Part shown: piece by piece, positions 39,101 to 54,100 of the stretch
How the letters are laid out: each line of letters opens with the position of its first letter
Numbering within the stretch: position 1 is the first letter of the stretch
Source: Numida meleagris
Taxonomy: Eukaryota > Chordata > Aves > Galliformes > Numididae
Direction of reading: 5' to 3'
Length of the DNA stretch: 64,000 nt
Assembly (NCBI RefSeq): GCF_002078875.1
Contig: NC_034409.1
Coordinates: forward strand, 67,322,450 to 67,386,449
Position numbers and translations under genes: made by a program
The notes under the pieces: generated by a model
What the model was told of the DNA's origin: nothing
The model's input: only the letters and a program-made list of their open reading frames with translations
Database searches by the model: none

Positions 39101-42100
39101 AGACTACTTTGAAAATTCATTCAAGGGATCTCTTAACAATCAGAGCTTAAAATGCTCTGTTTTTTAAACTCTGATTAGCAGAATTTTAACTTCTACCACA
39201 CGAGGGCATCAATTACCTTCCAAATAAGAAATATGGTAGAGGAGCCTTAATTTAAGCTTTACGTAGAAATCACAGATCAATTTTTCCCTGACTTAAAAAA
39301 CAACAGTCCTATTTATTCTAAGACAAGTATGCAAGCATGGTAGAATAACATTGCAACAGGTTGCTACTTCCTTCTAGTATGCTGATACTAGGTGCTTTCT
39401 TCAAGCACACTTACAAAGCAAGACTTTTCTAATGGTTGCCCTTTTTTGTTTTAAGTTGGCTTAGACTAGTCTCAAGATACTGATAGATAACGCTCAAAAC
39501 AATGAAGCTACCAAGTATAGTGTAAATAAGAATTGATAAGAGTGGCATCAGTCCCAAATGTTTCCAAGTTACTTAACCTTTTTACTAGTCAGTGGTTGTC
39601 TTTGGGGAAGTTGGGAAAAGTGCTTCACTCAAGGATGTTATACAGCACTGAACCTGCACAAGCACGTCTACATCACAGCAAGCTTTAAAGACGTCAACAA
39701 GTTCAAATAACTAGATAAAATTAGAGCTCTTTTATTCTAAGGGAGCAACAGAAAGGGAAGTAGCGTGCTATTCAAAGTGGAACCTTAAAATGTGAAAGCT
39801 TGCATTTCTCACACTGTGCTAAAATGGCTAACGTTCACAGTTGTACTCTTCTGCCTCTCTACGCTCATTCTTTCAATGACTAGTTGCGTATTTACTTTAT
39901 AAAAACATTCTCCTGTTTCAATGAACAATCTTATTAGCATCACTTAAAAAAAAACTTATAGATACTAATGCCATTATATCTCTATCAAAAAAAAGCAAAT
40001 TAAGAATAATGTTAAAAGTTAACTATTATATATTTTCTAGGCTTAGGATTAAGAATCTAATACTCTGCCTCCTAAGAATTTATGAATATTGCACATATCA
40101 AATACAATAGCTATGTCAGGCATACGTCCCAAGCAAGTTAACACAGAACAACTTTGTTAGAAGTGTTCCTTCTGTCTATGCAGTTCATTATTACCAAGTT
40201 TGAAACAATAACACATCTATCTGTTCCAGACGCATCCATCTTCTTGTCTAAGCACTTACAATTGAAGTTAAACCCCAAAAGACTAACAAAATCATTTAGT
40301 CACAATCCTCCAAGTCAGATTTACCCTTGCTTCCACAGAAAAAGAGGATTGCTTACCAAAGTTATGAGGTTAAACCTTTTAGGCTCTGACAAACCAACAT
40401 GAGAATGCAAAGTGGCAAGTTCCTCCCAGGAAAATCTTGCTGGCAATGGAAAATTGAAGGGTCTGAAGGGACAAGAAGTTTTACAGCAGATGCAGCCAAG
40501 ATCTTATGATACTGTCACAGACCAACTTCTGCCGCTACTTGACTGGCAGATTCATACACGTGCATGTGCTTGTGCTTCTCACTGGTTCTTTAGTACTTCT
40601 TTTAATAACAAACACCTGTAAGTTACAAGCCAGTCAAAATGCACCGCCCAACCCTGGTTAATACTCTTCAACACAACTGACCTCCTGATGCCCCCCCCAC
40701 CCTACCATCATTAGAAACTGACTGTATTCAGCTTTTTCCCCACATTAGATAAAAACATAGCAGGTTAAAGTCTGCTTGTAAAGTACCAGCATAAGATATA
40801 CCTTAAAATAAATTTCTTCTATGTCCAAATTTCATCTTGAACATACATGTATGTGCCATTACATTTTTTTTTAAATATAGCCAAAATTTAATTTTTACTT
40901 GCACATATAAATAATAGTCTTATTTCATAAGAAATTGAATCTAACAAGCTACAGATGATGCCATTACCAAGCACTCTCCAATGGGGAGGCACATGGAAAC
41001 AAGTGATGTGATAAAGCATTTGTTCAGTGCACTTATGTAGCACTGTGCATATCACCACAAGGCAGCAACAACAGCACGTTATCTGTAGCAGATAAAGAAA
41101 ATTTGGCAACCCATATGTGATAAGACAAAGCTTCATAGTAAAAAGATCCTGCATTCTTATTAATCTCTTTCAGACTTGTGCTAGTGTGGAGCTTTAACTA
41201 CCTTCCTTTAGAAGAAGCATTGTTCTTATTGTTTAAATATCCACAGTATAAGAATTTGCTTTAAAGATTTGCTGCAGTAATACTGCAAAGCTGCTTCTAA
41301 AGGTACGGTAACACTACAGTTAATCAGTTTGCTTTAAGGTTTTAAAGAAACATAGTGAATTTGTACATCCCACTAGTATCAATGTGAGTAGGGAGACCAA
41401 TAATACAGTAGTCTGAGCATATCTGTGTTTTATTGAAGGAGACATTATTTAAAACTAAGCTCTGTCATCTCTCTGGAGCAGCTACTGTTACTAACAGAAA
41501 TAAAAGTATTAAGCTTATTTACTTTTCAAGTTGTGATACATTCCTTTCATCAAGGGATGTCTACTACTGTAGGCAACACAATCTCATCTATGAACACTGT
41601 ATAAAGATACAAAACAGAATCCATGTTGTGTTTTATACACCTGAAATTCAAATTTCAAATCGGAGAAAAAGTAAGAGGACATCTGTTTGATCTCCTCAGG
41701 GAACTGAAAGGCAGGAGGGTGGTGCAACCTCTCTATAGCTGCTCTTCATTTTCAACAGTTTAATGAAGTAGATGCTTTTAACAAGCAAGTCCTAGCTGTA
41801 GTTACTACACTAGAATGATGTATCGCAAGTTCTCTCCTATCCTGCTCATCAGGTGAGCCACTGATGTCCTACAAGACAGCTTCAGAGAAGACAGTGATCC
41901 AGGCTACAACCATATTTGAAAATACAAAAAAGGGCCATACACCCACAGAATAATTTTAGTTATAAATACCCAATATACCTTTGCAAAATTAAAATAGGTT
42001 TTTAGATCAAAACTAGAAGCCTTAAACATACCTCAGTCTTCAGAAGCACTGAGCACCCACAGACTCCTACCAAAGATCATAGAAAACATTGGGTAGGCAG

Positions 42101-45100
42101 AGGGAATAAACAGAACAAATCTAACCATCTACCTACACACTTAACTTCCTGGCAGAAGAATTTAAAACATTCAAAAAGAACACAGATATAGACAAAAGAA
42201 TACTGGTAATTGGTCTTTTTGAACAGCAAGTATTTGAATACTTTTAGAATATATATTTTGGATATTCCCAGCTTATGTTAAAAAAAAAAAAACTTGAACA
42301 GCATCAGAACAGGAGCTCTATAAATATGTGCTACTAAGCACATTTTGATTACCTTGATGTCCAAATTGCAATTAAGGGCAACAAGAAGCTCTGAGTTGTA
42401 TCCTTCAGACAGTAATTCATATTGATAATTATTATGAGTTATGTAAAATAACACCTGCTAATTTCATATCCTGAGTGACTGAGAATAGCTATTAACAAAG
42501 CAGCAAGAAGAAGCCAAGTCCTCTCAGTCACAGCATGAGCAAATTCAAATCAGATAACTTACAACGCAGCAAATGAAGATAGCATTCAACATGCTATTCC
42601 AGTCTCATAAATAAAATGTAAGGACATGAGATTGATTCTTCTCAAAAGCAGCACGACAATTATGATTTTTCTTCCAAGTCTGAAAATTTAACATTAATTT
42701 AATCCAGAGTCCAAGTCTGAAAGCAAGGCACTGGAATAAGTTACTATCATTCTAACTGCATTGGACAAGAATCCTAATATCTGTCGTCAGCCTGTAGTTT
42801 AAAAACAAAAACATGTTGAGAAGATGTCCTAAGCATTTACAAACACAACAAATACAGTGTTGTTAAAACCAATGAGTTATTTTGTGCCAGCTTCTGAAAA
42901 GCTAGATAAACATTACCAGCACTGCTCAATGTTTAATGGAGAGAAAGGGGAAAAAAAAAACTGAGTGGTTTATCTAGAAGACTGATTCTCTCTCCTCAGA
43001 TCCAGCTGAGGTTCAGCCAAGACGTTTTTGACACACAAATCTCTCTAGATGATTAAGCAAATTTAGTGAAGTCTCAGCATCACCACAGCTGTTAGCTACC
43101 TTCATACAGCCAGATGTCATTCTCAATGAAGTGCATCTTTAAAGATTTTATTTTGTGCTTACGAAGTTCTCTACATACCAACATCAGGTTTTGCTGTGCT
43201 TAACAAAACTCCAGCAAAACACACGTAGAATTATAGTTGAGCCTCCCTCCACTTCTAAAAATGACATAAGATCATTCTAATAAGCAAATAGATGTTTTTG
43301 CTCTGTGATAAGTACACTATAAGAAATAACTTTCAAAGGACAGATATAAACATACTACAGCTGGCATTGAGGTTTGGTTACTATAAGGTGGTACCTGCTG
43401 TACCTAGATTGCAGAAGTCTTACAACACAATACCTGTGCAACATTCAAACAAGTGTAACAATCTACCCATTTCAGATTTCCAAGTCTTTTTTCCCCAGCG
43501 AGCTTGAAGCCAAAGTGCTTTACGTACCCCTCCCACTCCTCCCCACCCTGTCCCCAACACTAAACACTCACACACTGGTTATTGTAGGATTGCTCATAAG
43601 TGATGCACTGCTGGCATTGTTTTTTCCTCCATTCTGTTTGCAAAAAGAAAAGCATATAGCAGTTGTTTTAAGGTAGGAACTTTTAAGTCTACTGACCGTG
43701 ACAGCGAGCCTTTTAGAGGAATTCCTGATGTATTTTACATTGAATCATGGAAAAGTGACTAAAAACTACATTTTATCTAAAACGGTGATTGGGGAATGTT
43801 AAAACCCATGGTAGTTTCAGCACTGAAGAAACCTACACAAGAACAATAGATTTTTTTGGAGGGTACTGTATCACAACTCCAATGTAAGATCACATGCTGA
43901 TTTTTTGATTCCTAGTCACTCCACACAATTTTGGCTGAATTATCAACAGTTACTGAACTGTTGCAGACATGTGAAGTTACTAAAAAGATCACGTCATCTT
44001 CATTTCAAGTGAATCTTGAATATCTAACCCGATGGATTTATTGCATTCAGCTGATCTCAGCTATTTTAAATGGGAGGAAAGCTGTGCAAACATAACCATT
44101 TTTACCACATCATTTTAGCATCTTAAAGTTTGCCTTCTCTGTTTATTTTAATACTCTATTTAATTATTTTAGTAACCGAACCTCAAACCAATAAAATAAA
44201 CTGAATTAATACTGAAGCTTTACAGATTCTATGAGGCATTCTTTAATAAAATTATTTTGGTTTTATTAAAAACTAACTCAAAAGTAATTCATCTTCACCA
44301 ACACCTGCACTGCCTTTAACTGTTTGAATCAAGTATGTATTTAAAGAAATCTAACATGATGCCTATGTACGTCATGCAGAACGTAAACTGAATGACTGAA
44401 TGCAGTGCCAAGCATCACTGAAATACTTCGATACTTCGTCATGAAGATCTTTCCTCGCAGCAGCACAATCATAAACCAGAACAACACACAGATTACAGGA
44501 GATATCTTCAGATTATTTTCTACACTTGTATAATTTTTCCCTTTCATATGACTAGAATATAGTAACCATAAACAATGATATACTTTGAAACCTAGTCATA
44601 CAGATTATAAAATAACAAATTAATTAAATAAAAGCAAGCAGCAACAGCATTTTTTCTCTGTACAGTAACATAGATGAGAATCAACTAATTCAACAATGTA
44701 GTATTTACACAGGTATCACTACCATTACACGGCATCTTAACAGCTCAAACTGAGTTCACTTGTTACCAACATTAAAGGGACACCACTGATGTAGCAAATG
44801 AAACTATAGAATAAACAAACTAAGCCACTACTTACTGCTTAGTTTAATACCTACCTCGTTTCTTGTTGTAAATAATATTCTTACACAACAGGTCATTGTG
44901 ACAGAGTACCACTGGTGATCCTAAATTTGACAGTCTTTCCTTCATCCAGGCCATCTCTTCCTGAAGAACTTGAGGACTTGGAATTTCACTTAAAAACCTT
45001 TTCAAGTGTAAGAAGTTTGAGAGTTAATTTTCAGTAGTGTGTTCCATACCAAGCATCTGTAATGAAATAACTTAATTATTTTCCTCTACACTCTTATTTC

Positions 45101-48100
45101 AAATAATTCTCTCAAACTAGAGTGCTATTTCCCCTGGCACCACTGCAGCTAAATTATGACAATATTCTACTTTGTCCTCCCTGAAGCGATTCTATAGATT
45201 ATCTACTGTAAATGTGACAGCAGTCCAGTCAGGAATAGAATTTGAACACAATCCTGCACATTTTTAAAGGACCGTAGATAAAAGGTTTATAGCATTAATT
45301 ACATTCACTTGTTGGCTCAAATTACAATACATAACTGTAAGTACCATTTAACTATTCGGATTAACTAAGACTCCTTTTCTTCCCTTTAATTACAGTAAAT
45401 GTACTTAAGTTGACATCTTTAAGATTTTTCAATTACTCTTTTCTAGAGAATTTAGAGAATTATAGAGAACTTAGAAAATTATAGAAAACCACAACTTTGC
45501 TAGAGCATTTACAATGCAGAGAAAGAAGCACCTCGTATCAATGATCTCAAAGAAATTCTATGAAGAACATTTATCTATAAAGAACATTTCAGCTAGAATC
45601 TGCTTATCAAGGAAATTTGATGATATCATACATACGCCTTCAAATTAGTTTTAGCTTTGAAGTCTGACCGTGCCTCCCTGTCACTCTAAACAGCCTTTTG
45701 TTAGCTTTGGATTTCAAACCAACTTTTTTTGAGAAAAAAATTATATATATATAGATTTCCAGCCATCATCTTGAAAAAATGTAAAGTCAGGAAAGCACAT
45801 AATAATCAAATACCTACCTTTTATTCACTTCCTCATCTGCAAACTCTGTGGGTATAAGAGAGAAGTATTTCCCCATCTTCAGCCACAGGTTAGATTTTGG
45901 GATCCATCCATTGTGTGCATGGATAGTATGGATTTTAGCAAGCTGTCTGGCAATGAGTCTTCAAAAAGAAAGTTAAAATTAATTTTACGTTTGCAACAGA
46001 TTAGACAGTCCTTATACTAACTTCCCTAGCAAGAAGAGAGGACAACAAAAACATTTAACAGAAACATGGTAAGAGATCCAACAAAGAAATCAAAAAGAGT
46101 ATAAATAAGAACAGCACAGCCACAGGGTAGCATTTTTAAAGACTCATAAGGTCTTTAAGCAGTACCGTGTGTGAAGCACTAGCAGGGAGAGGAACTGGAA
46201 TTCAGCTGCAGCATGGATATTTGACATGTCTACTCTTTGACATGCATATTTTCAGAAGACTTAAATTAGTTGCAGCTTTTATGCATCAAATACATTTCAG
46301 CGCACACATGAAAAGCTAAGAAAAACCTTAAAACATCAGCATTTTCTATTCGCCACTAATACAAAAGAGTCTCAGTGAAACATTTTGAACCTACTCATAA
46401 ATTAAGCATAGAAGAAAAAGAGCTAGGATTCATTTTAATGAAACCCAGCCCCTCTAACTGCACCATGTTAAATTATTTCCCAAACAGCAATGTTCAAGCA
46501 TTGAACACTCACAAGTAGAACTCTAATGCGTATAAAGCCTCTGTTAGAGCAGCAAAGATGATTTTTTCACAACTGAAATATCATTTCTAACTATGTGATA
46601 ACAGCGAACCACCACAAGTTTGAAAATCAGCTTCACGCTGGCTTATAATAACATTTATTTTCTGCCTGCTCATACACTAAGCCTGAAATCCTCTGGGTTT
46701 GACAATCATCATAGGTACATCACAGAACTTGTATGATAAAATAATTAAGTAAAAAGCTTACCTGAAAATATCAGGATTGCATACATGCTCGGGATCCAAG
46801 GCCTCTCCCTGCATGAACTCATAGCATAGGCCATTGTTGAAAGTACAATATAGCTGAGGTGCACAGCCATGGGCCTGCAACACACGGAAACTCTTCACTT
46901 CTTCATCACGGTCGACTAAGAGCTCAGTCTTGTTTCCATAGATCCTAACTAGAACCACATCATCTGTTATGTCACCCACATAGCAGCCAATTAATTTATT
47001 GGTGATTCCATCAGTAAACAGCTGAAAAGTAAAAACAACACATCACTTAGTTTTGCATCCATATTTCTGCGGTTCAAGAAAAGAATGCAAGGTCATTTGG
47101 CTCACAAGTCTGAGATTTAAAGAAAATAAATCTTTCAAACACAGGAAAACGACGAAGAAAATTGCAAAGTTTTTCCACATAACACATCAAAAGAAAATAG
47201 GACAATGTGAGAACATGCTACAGTGACCTACAGAAACACTACACGTAAAAGGCAGTAGCTGAATGCTCAATGTTGTAAAACAAGTTCTTACATAACCACT
47301 CTGAAACTGATGGATGAAACTGACTGAAATCAAAGCTTGAACAAGGTAGCAATCCTAAAATGACCATATCGTGAACAAAGGCAGTACAAACAATTTTGAT
47401 GCACCTCAGAATTTCACTGTTTGCTGATGAGTGCACAAACAGTAAAAAGATATTCTTGGAGTCCTAAGGTATTCCTTTTAACAAAGTGAAATTGGGGTAA
47501 GATGCAGTCCAAGTTCAGTGTTACCTTCCCACTAGCCATGAGGCTTTACTATTTGAGAACAATTCCTACAGTCACTTTGGCTCCTCTACAAACGTGAAAA
47601 AGCACTTCAAATTCAAGACCTAAGTTTTCAGCCTCAGGTACCACTCCAAGTTTAAGAGCTTCTGACAAGACTCACTCTTTTCATCATTCTGCTTCATAAC
47701 TGGTTCATGCCACTCAGAAGACAAGCAAGCATTTTAAGTCTTTATCATTAAAGATGCACACAAAAGCAGTTTTTTAAAGCCCTGCAATTTACTTTCGCTT
47801 CAGAGACCAGCCTAGTGACTGATGCCTGAATACACAGGAGGTGAGGCAAGTGACCCTCAACAAAAATAAGTAAAAGCATTATATTTACATCTGATGACAA
47901 CCTATTCACTGCCCTTCAAGTAACAGTGGAGGCATGGTTGCTTTGAGTTCTTAGCTATGGAGAAAAGGAAGAAAGAAAGAAAACTTGTCACTAACTACTG
48001 CTTCTCCTTTCAACATTTGATAACAGGGGACTAAACTAGGCATTAACGAGGCTGCAGTCTCACAAATGCTACTAGGTAAGCAGGTTAAATCCACAGTTAC

Positions 48101-51100
48101 TAAGAAGCTATGTGCACAAAGTCGCATGTAGTCAAACATTTGAAAGCAACACAAAAGAAATAGCAGTTCTCTCATCATCTACAACCTGAGGAATTTTACA
48201 ACTTAGAAAATAGGTGTTTGGTGTTTTCAAACTTTGTGCCTTGCCAACACAGACTGGGTTCTTGCTAGATGAGCATTATTCATCTTAACTCTAGCTTTTA
48301 AGTAAGTGACTTAAGGGCAAAACATTAACGTTTTCAGGTGACAAGCACACTTTCAAACAGCCAACACCACAAGAAAAAACATCTATGTTTTCATGACTAC
48401 TCAACAGCCCTCTGCTGTTTTAAATATGAGAAGTAAGCGAAGTACAAAAGAACCTTTCAATACCTTCCATTAAAATAAATGACCAGAAAATACGTTCAAG
48501 TTGGTTAACACACACATTTAGATAAACATAATTTCCCCTTTGGTGGGCATCTTACAACTTTAACTTAATGTCCTTTTTCAGGAAGCACATTTATCATTAA
48601 TTCTTATTCAGTAAAATCTTCTGGCACACGCCTAACGGACAAGCAGAGACATGGCTCAATTATCTGTATTTGAACATTTTCAAAACATGTAGGTCCTTAG
48701 TTGCAAGCAGCTTTTGCTTCAAAGGCAACCTGTAGACTCTGAGGAATCTCAGAAGTTCATAATGATAATGAAAGCCAGAAAAGCAGATAAATATTGAAAC
48801 CTATTTATCATAATTAGAATAATAAGTATTCCATTGCAAAAGTTTGAATTCCTTATTTACTGATATGCACCCAAGCTTCTCTCCCACCACCACTACTGTG
48901 TTTCTTCTCCCCGCAGCAGGAAGTCGGATGGTTTTGGTTTTTGGTGACAGTGACAAAAGGAGTCACAAACTGATTTTTTTCCCCAAGATGTGGCCCTAAT
49001 TTTGAAAAGCATAGTAGTATTGGAAATAAACCACCATTTGTTTGAACAAGTCTCATGGATTTGGAGAAATCAAGCATCAGGAACAGGTTTTTTTGTTTGT
49101 TTGTTTGTTTTTTAATATTTAAATGCTAAAGAAAAGATCCTGAAATCAAGTCTACTGTTCAGGAGGAAGAGACAAGACTTCACAGTGAAAGACATTATGT
49201 TTAAACTATCATGCCTTGCTTTCCTCCAAATCTTTATGTGGTGACACAAACAAGCTCAGAAAAAGCAAAAATGGAGCGGGGAATCAACTTCTTGCCATAG
49301 TGACAAAAAAAATATCTCAGCATCCCTAAAAAGAAATACAGAATAGCAGAAGATATGAAGGCATTCTGTTTGTTTGAACAGCTATGAACACTCAAACTTG
49401 TACAAACAGGTTCAGCAAATCATGCTTGTCATCTACAGAGGCCAATCATAAAGCTAAATTAGACTACTTACGTAACTCACTCAAAATGAGGACTTTACAA
49501 TTTATGGACGCTTATTACCATCTATTATTTTAATAATCCATTACAAGAGATGAGTAATGATAGTCTTTAACAGTCCTCTAAAAAAACTAAAATAATGCAT
49601 CATTAAGGCACTAAAAAGAAAAGTTTAGCACCATGTCTACTGATTTTTATAGTAAAATGAATACATTTACACTCTTAACATCACTCTGTTCTTTCGCTTG
49701 ATACTTGTGCAGATGGTACAAGTACTCTAAGATAAGGATGATGCGCTTGAGCAATGGAACAACATCACCTGCTTTGTCCAAGCAGAATATTTTTGTGTTT
49801 CAAGTCATGAACAACACCATTATAATGCACAACCTTTTCCCTCCATTTAAGTGTATTGTTACAGAATTGTTTGGGTCAAAAGGATCCTCTTGTGATCAGC
49901 AAAGTACTGATTCTTACACATTTTAGAATACAAACAATTAACTCAAAGTGTCAAGAGTTCACCACCAGAACCTAGAACTACTTACTTCTGAAACATACTG
50001 ATGTTGGAAGCATATGCTCTATGCTCTTAACCAGCATTCAGCTAAGGCATATATGTGTCTGGTTCTCAAAAAAATAACGGACTTAGTGGCATCCACATAA
50101 AAAAAACAAGTTTACTAAACCAAGGTGAAGACCTTTAGCTTAAAAGTATTCATGTTTTCAAAACATGAGCACCTGACACATGGGCAGGTCCTGACTTGTT
50201 CCACAAAGTACCTCGAAACAGGTTACACAACCTCTTAACAATCACATCTTTGCTAGAAGTCCCTGAGAAAGCAAGTCATAACCCCTGCCCCTGCAAAGAG
50301 GTCACTCCACAAAAGCATATTCCAGAACTACAGCTAGTTGTGAGGGTATTTAATACATTACATATCCTGACCAACCCCTACCTGACCCTGAAATAATGTC
50401 TCCCCATGCCCATTCTTGTTCCTCAGTATGTAGTCACACTTGGACTCAGTTCTGGTCTTTGTCCTGCACAGGTACATCAACATCTCAGCTAGTTAGCCAG
50501 ACAAAAATCAAAGGTCAGGCAGAATTCGAACATGTGGAGGCTGAAATAAGCCACAGATGTTAGCGCAGAAAGACAAGCATGGGGTTGTTACTTCGGACTC
50601 CAACAGATGGAGCTCAGGAGCATCAACTGGTTCAGGGCATCATCTTGCTAACCTCAACAGCAAAAGGAATGAATTAAGTTACACTACTATTTTAACACTC
50701 CTGTGTGATAAAAGAAAGGTCATATTCACAAACTCTGAAAAACCACTGTTTAGTAACTTATCAGCTTGCTTGAGTAAGAAGTGAACATCATCCCTGGCAA
50801 TCCATTTTAAGAATAGGCAGACTCCTAATAGAGGAGCAAAAAACCGTAACTCTGCCACAATAAAGTAGTTGGAAAGTCGATCCTATTTGTAAGATAAAGA
50901 AACAAACAAACTCATAAATAAGAAATTTCACTCAAGTCCTAAGAAGTCAAGCATGCAAGCCAAATGGTTTAAGTGTACCACAAGCAGTCAGTGCTCTATG
51001 GCTAAGCACTATGTAACTGCCAAGGAAAACATTTTTAAGCCACCAAGAACCAAGTTTTGAGACCCTAACTTGCCTATATAAGCAAAAGTTTCAAAGAGTT

Positions 51101-54100
51101 TCTTGTTATCTCCCCCCCTCAAAAAAAATACTAGGGGTATTACTAAGAATCCAGCACAGCAGAAGAAAATTATTTAAACCACCTGAAGAAAAAAACGTAT
51201 CTCATCTTTATCTATTGGCAAAAGCAGCAAACAGAAGCCAAGATATAACCTGAAGCAGTGTCACTTCAAATCACTGAACTTCATAGAATCATAGAATGGC
51301 TTGGGTTGGAAGGGACCTCAAGGATCATCAAGCTCCAACCCCCTTCCACAGGCAGGGCCACCAACCTCCACATCTAATACTAGACCAGGCTGCCCAAGGG
51401 CCCATCCAACCTGGCCTTGAACACCTCCAGGGACAGGGCACCCACAATCTCTCTGGGCAGCCTGCGCCAGCACTTCACCACTCTCTTGGTAAAGAACTTC
51501 CCCTGATATCCAACCTAAATCTTCCTTCCTTCAACTTAAAACCATTTCCCCTTGTCCTGCCACTACCTACCCTTGTAAAGAGTTGACTCCCCTCCTGTTT
51601 GTAGGCTTCCTTTAGGATCTGGAAGGCTGTAATGAGGTCACTCCGCAGCCTTCACTTCTCCAGGCTGAACAAGCCCAGCTCCCTCAGCCTGTCTTCACAG
51701 GGGAGGTGCTCCAGCCCTCTGATCATCTTTGTGGCCTTCTGCTACTCCTACTATCATGGTTCTATATAGGCCACTCCAAAAGCAATGCCTCCTGTTTATT
51801 TTCATGGAAACTAAAAGAGATACGAAGAGCACAATAACACTTTTTGACAGAGCAAATTCTCAGCAACAAAACATGATTTTTCAACATACCACCACTAGAT
51901 ATGCATTTTTGCGCATGATGAACAAAAGCATGCATGCCACGCTCCTCAAAATCTGCACCAGCAAAAGTGATCCACTGTCACTGCCATCACTGTTTGGTCT
52001 CCATCAACCTCCAACAAGAACTGATTAATGTCACTGGGTACCATTTTTTCCCATATGGAAGAATTCAATTCTGCACCCTCACTTCATATGCATTTCCATG
52101 TCAGATGCCATTTTGTCAGACTGTCCCTCTGCTGCCATCTGTCACACAACAACATGTCACAGAATACTGGTGGGAAGGTTCTACCTCTACTGCCATACCA
52201 CTGACATCCACCTCTGGCATCATGGTCAACATAATAAAATGGGAAGCATTTAAAGTAATGCTTTAAGGCTAAGAGCAGCCTTAGCAATAAAAGAAAACCT
52301 ATAACCAAACTTGCCCTTCCCTCTGCACAGAACATATTACGTAGAAGATCAGCTTTTAAGTCATGAGAAACAGCAATACCATGTATAACAAAGTAAGAAT
52401 TTGAAGCTTCCTTGTACTAGTCAAACAAACTTCTGGCAGCTCTACAGCTTTTGTCATACTGCACAGGTCTATTATCCCTTCCAAAATAAGCCTCATTAGT
52501 GTTAATAAAAGAAAATCTCTACAAGAAGGAAATTGGCCTCCCTCAACTGATAATTTAGGAACTCTACTTCTTATTAGCATCTATTTGTAACATGCTGTTC
52601 CAAGTAATTATTTACACCCAGGAGCACTTTATTTGTTGCTTCTTAAAAAGGTAGTTAACTTACTTTTCTAGTAACATCACTCAGAGCGGACGATTTCTAT
52701 TCTCCAACATGAAAAAACACGTTGTCTAGCAGTAAAATAACATAATACTTTATTGGTTTTTTTTTCAGAACATCATTAATGCCACATTTAAAGAATCTGC
52801 TTAGAAAGTCTGCCCTGAAATGTAAGCCGAGATGCAGCAGAGCAAAACAGCAGCTCTTTAACGAACGCATGAACAGAGAATGGACCCTGATTACAGAGAT
52901 AAGAAAAAATAATCAGTAAACTCTCAAATGGACGAAAAAGGAAAAAACCTACAGAATGTTATGCGTACCAGGTAAGAAATTCCTGAAAAGAATCAGGAAA
53001 TACAGAGAGCCAATAGAGGCAGAGAACATAACTGAGTGCGCAGAACAATCCAAAACCAAGATTCTGGCACTCCAGAAGCCCGCACAAATTTAAATATTGT
53101 GACACACACTCATCGCATGGTGGTATGCACCTTCAGCTGATATGACAATAAGCTAAAACTGAATTCTGACAACATTCTTGGAAACGATATTTATACTGCA
53201 CCACCATCTAGGCAAGAATTACAGGAGGAGACTGAGCTTTAAGTAATGCTCTCTAGCTCCTGGGAACAAATATGAACCACTTATTGATATAGAGCAAACG
53301 TAAGAAAAATGCAGAAGAGTTATTCAAGTGCTCTTGCAGAAAGCAGCAGATAGAAATGTCACAAACCAAACGGGTCCATGAAGATCAGAGAAATGTCTTT
53401 GAGACTTTAAAAGCACTTTAAGAAATGATCAGGTTATTAGATTTCTGATGAGGGCGTGTGCTGGATATATTCCCATCTCACATACAGAAGTGGTTCAAGA
53501 AAAGTTTTCTCTTATCCCACTGTTTCAGGTGCTCACAGAAAAAAATGGAGAATTAAATTATGATCACATAGAACTCCTCCATAGGAGGAGAAAAATCGAA
53601 ATAAGAACTGTACAGCTGTATAAACAGAACAGTGATCTCAAGTTTCAGCTTAAATAAGCAGGGATGTTCTGCTTCTGAACCCCAAAATGACCTTTAAGAT
53701 CTTCAGAAATTTTTCTTACATGCTTCTTGAAAATAAAGCACTAAATTTAATGTACAGTCTATACAGGCACATCCACAGGATTACATCAGCCAAGAAATCC
53801 AGGAAAATACAGGTTTTAAGTCTCACATGTTCAAGGAAAATATCATCTAAAGCTCACCAGGCACTGGAGCCATACCCTCTGGATCACTGCACTTGGCGTC
53901 TGAAAGACAGTGTCTGCCTGACTTGGGCATTCAGTTGACCAGGAGCAAGCATGATTCGGTGTGAAAAACACTGAGGCTCACAGGAAGCCAGTACGTTCAC
54001 GGTGCCATTCCATTATCAGTTCAACTCCAGGCTAGATCAGCAGTTTTCCACTGAACTCTCACGGCACTCAGCCATGACAGCAGCATGGAGAAAGCAATAG

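Noticed and set aside
51296..51586. 96-codon plus-strand open frame
   Set aside because: It lies wholly in a minus-oriented CR1 3' segment and is not a gene.
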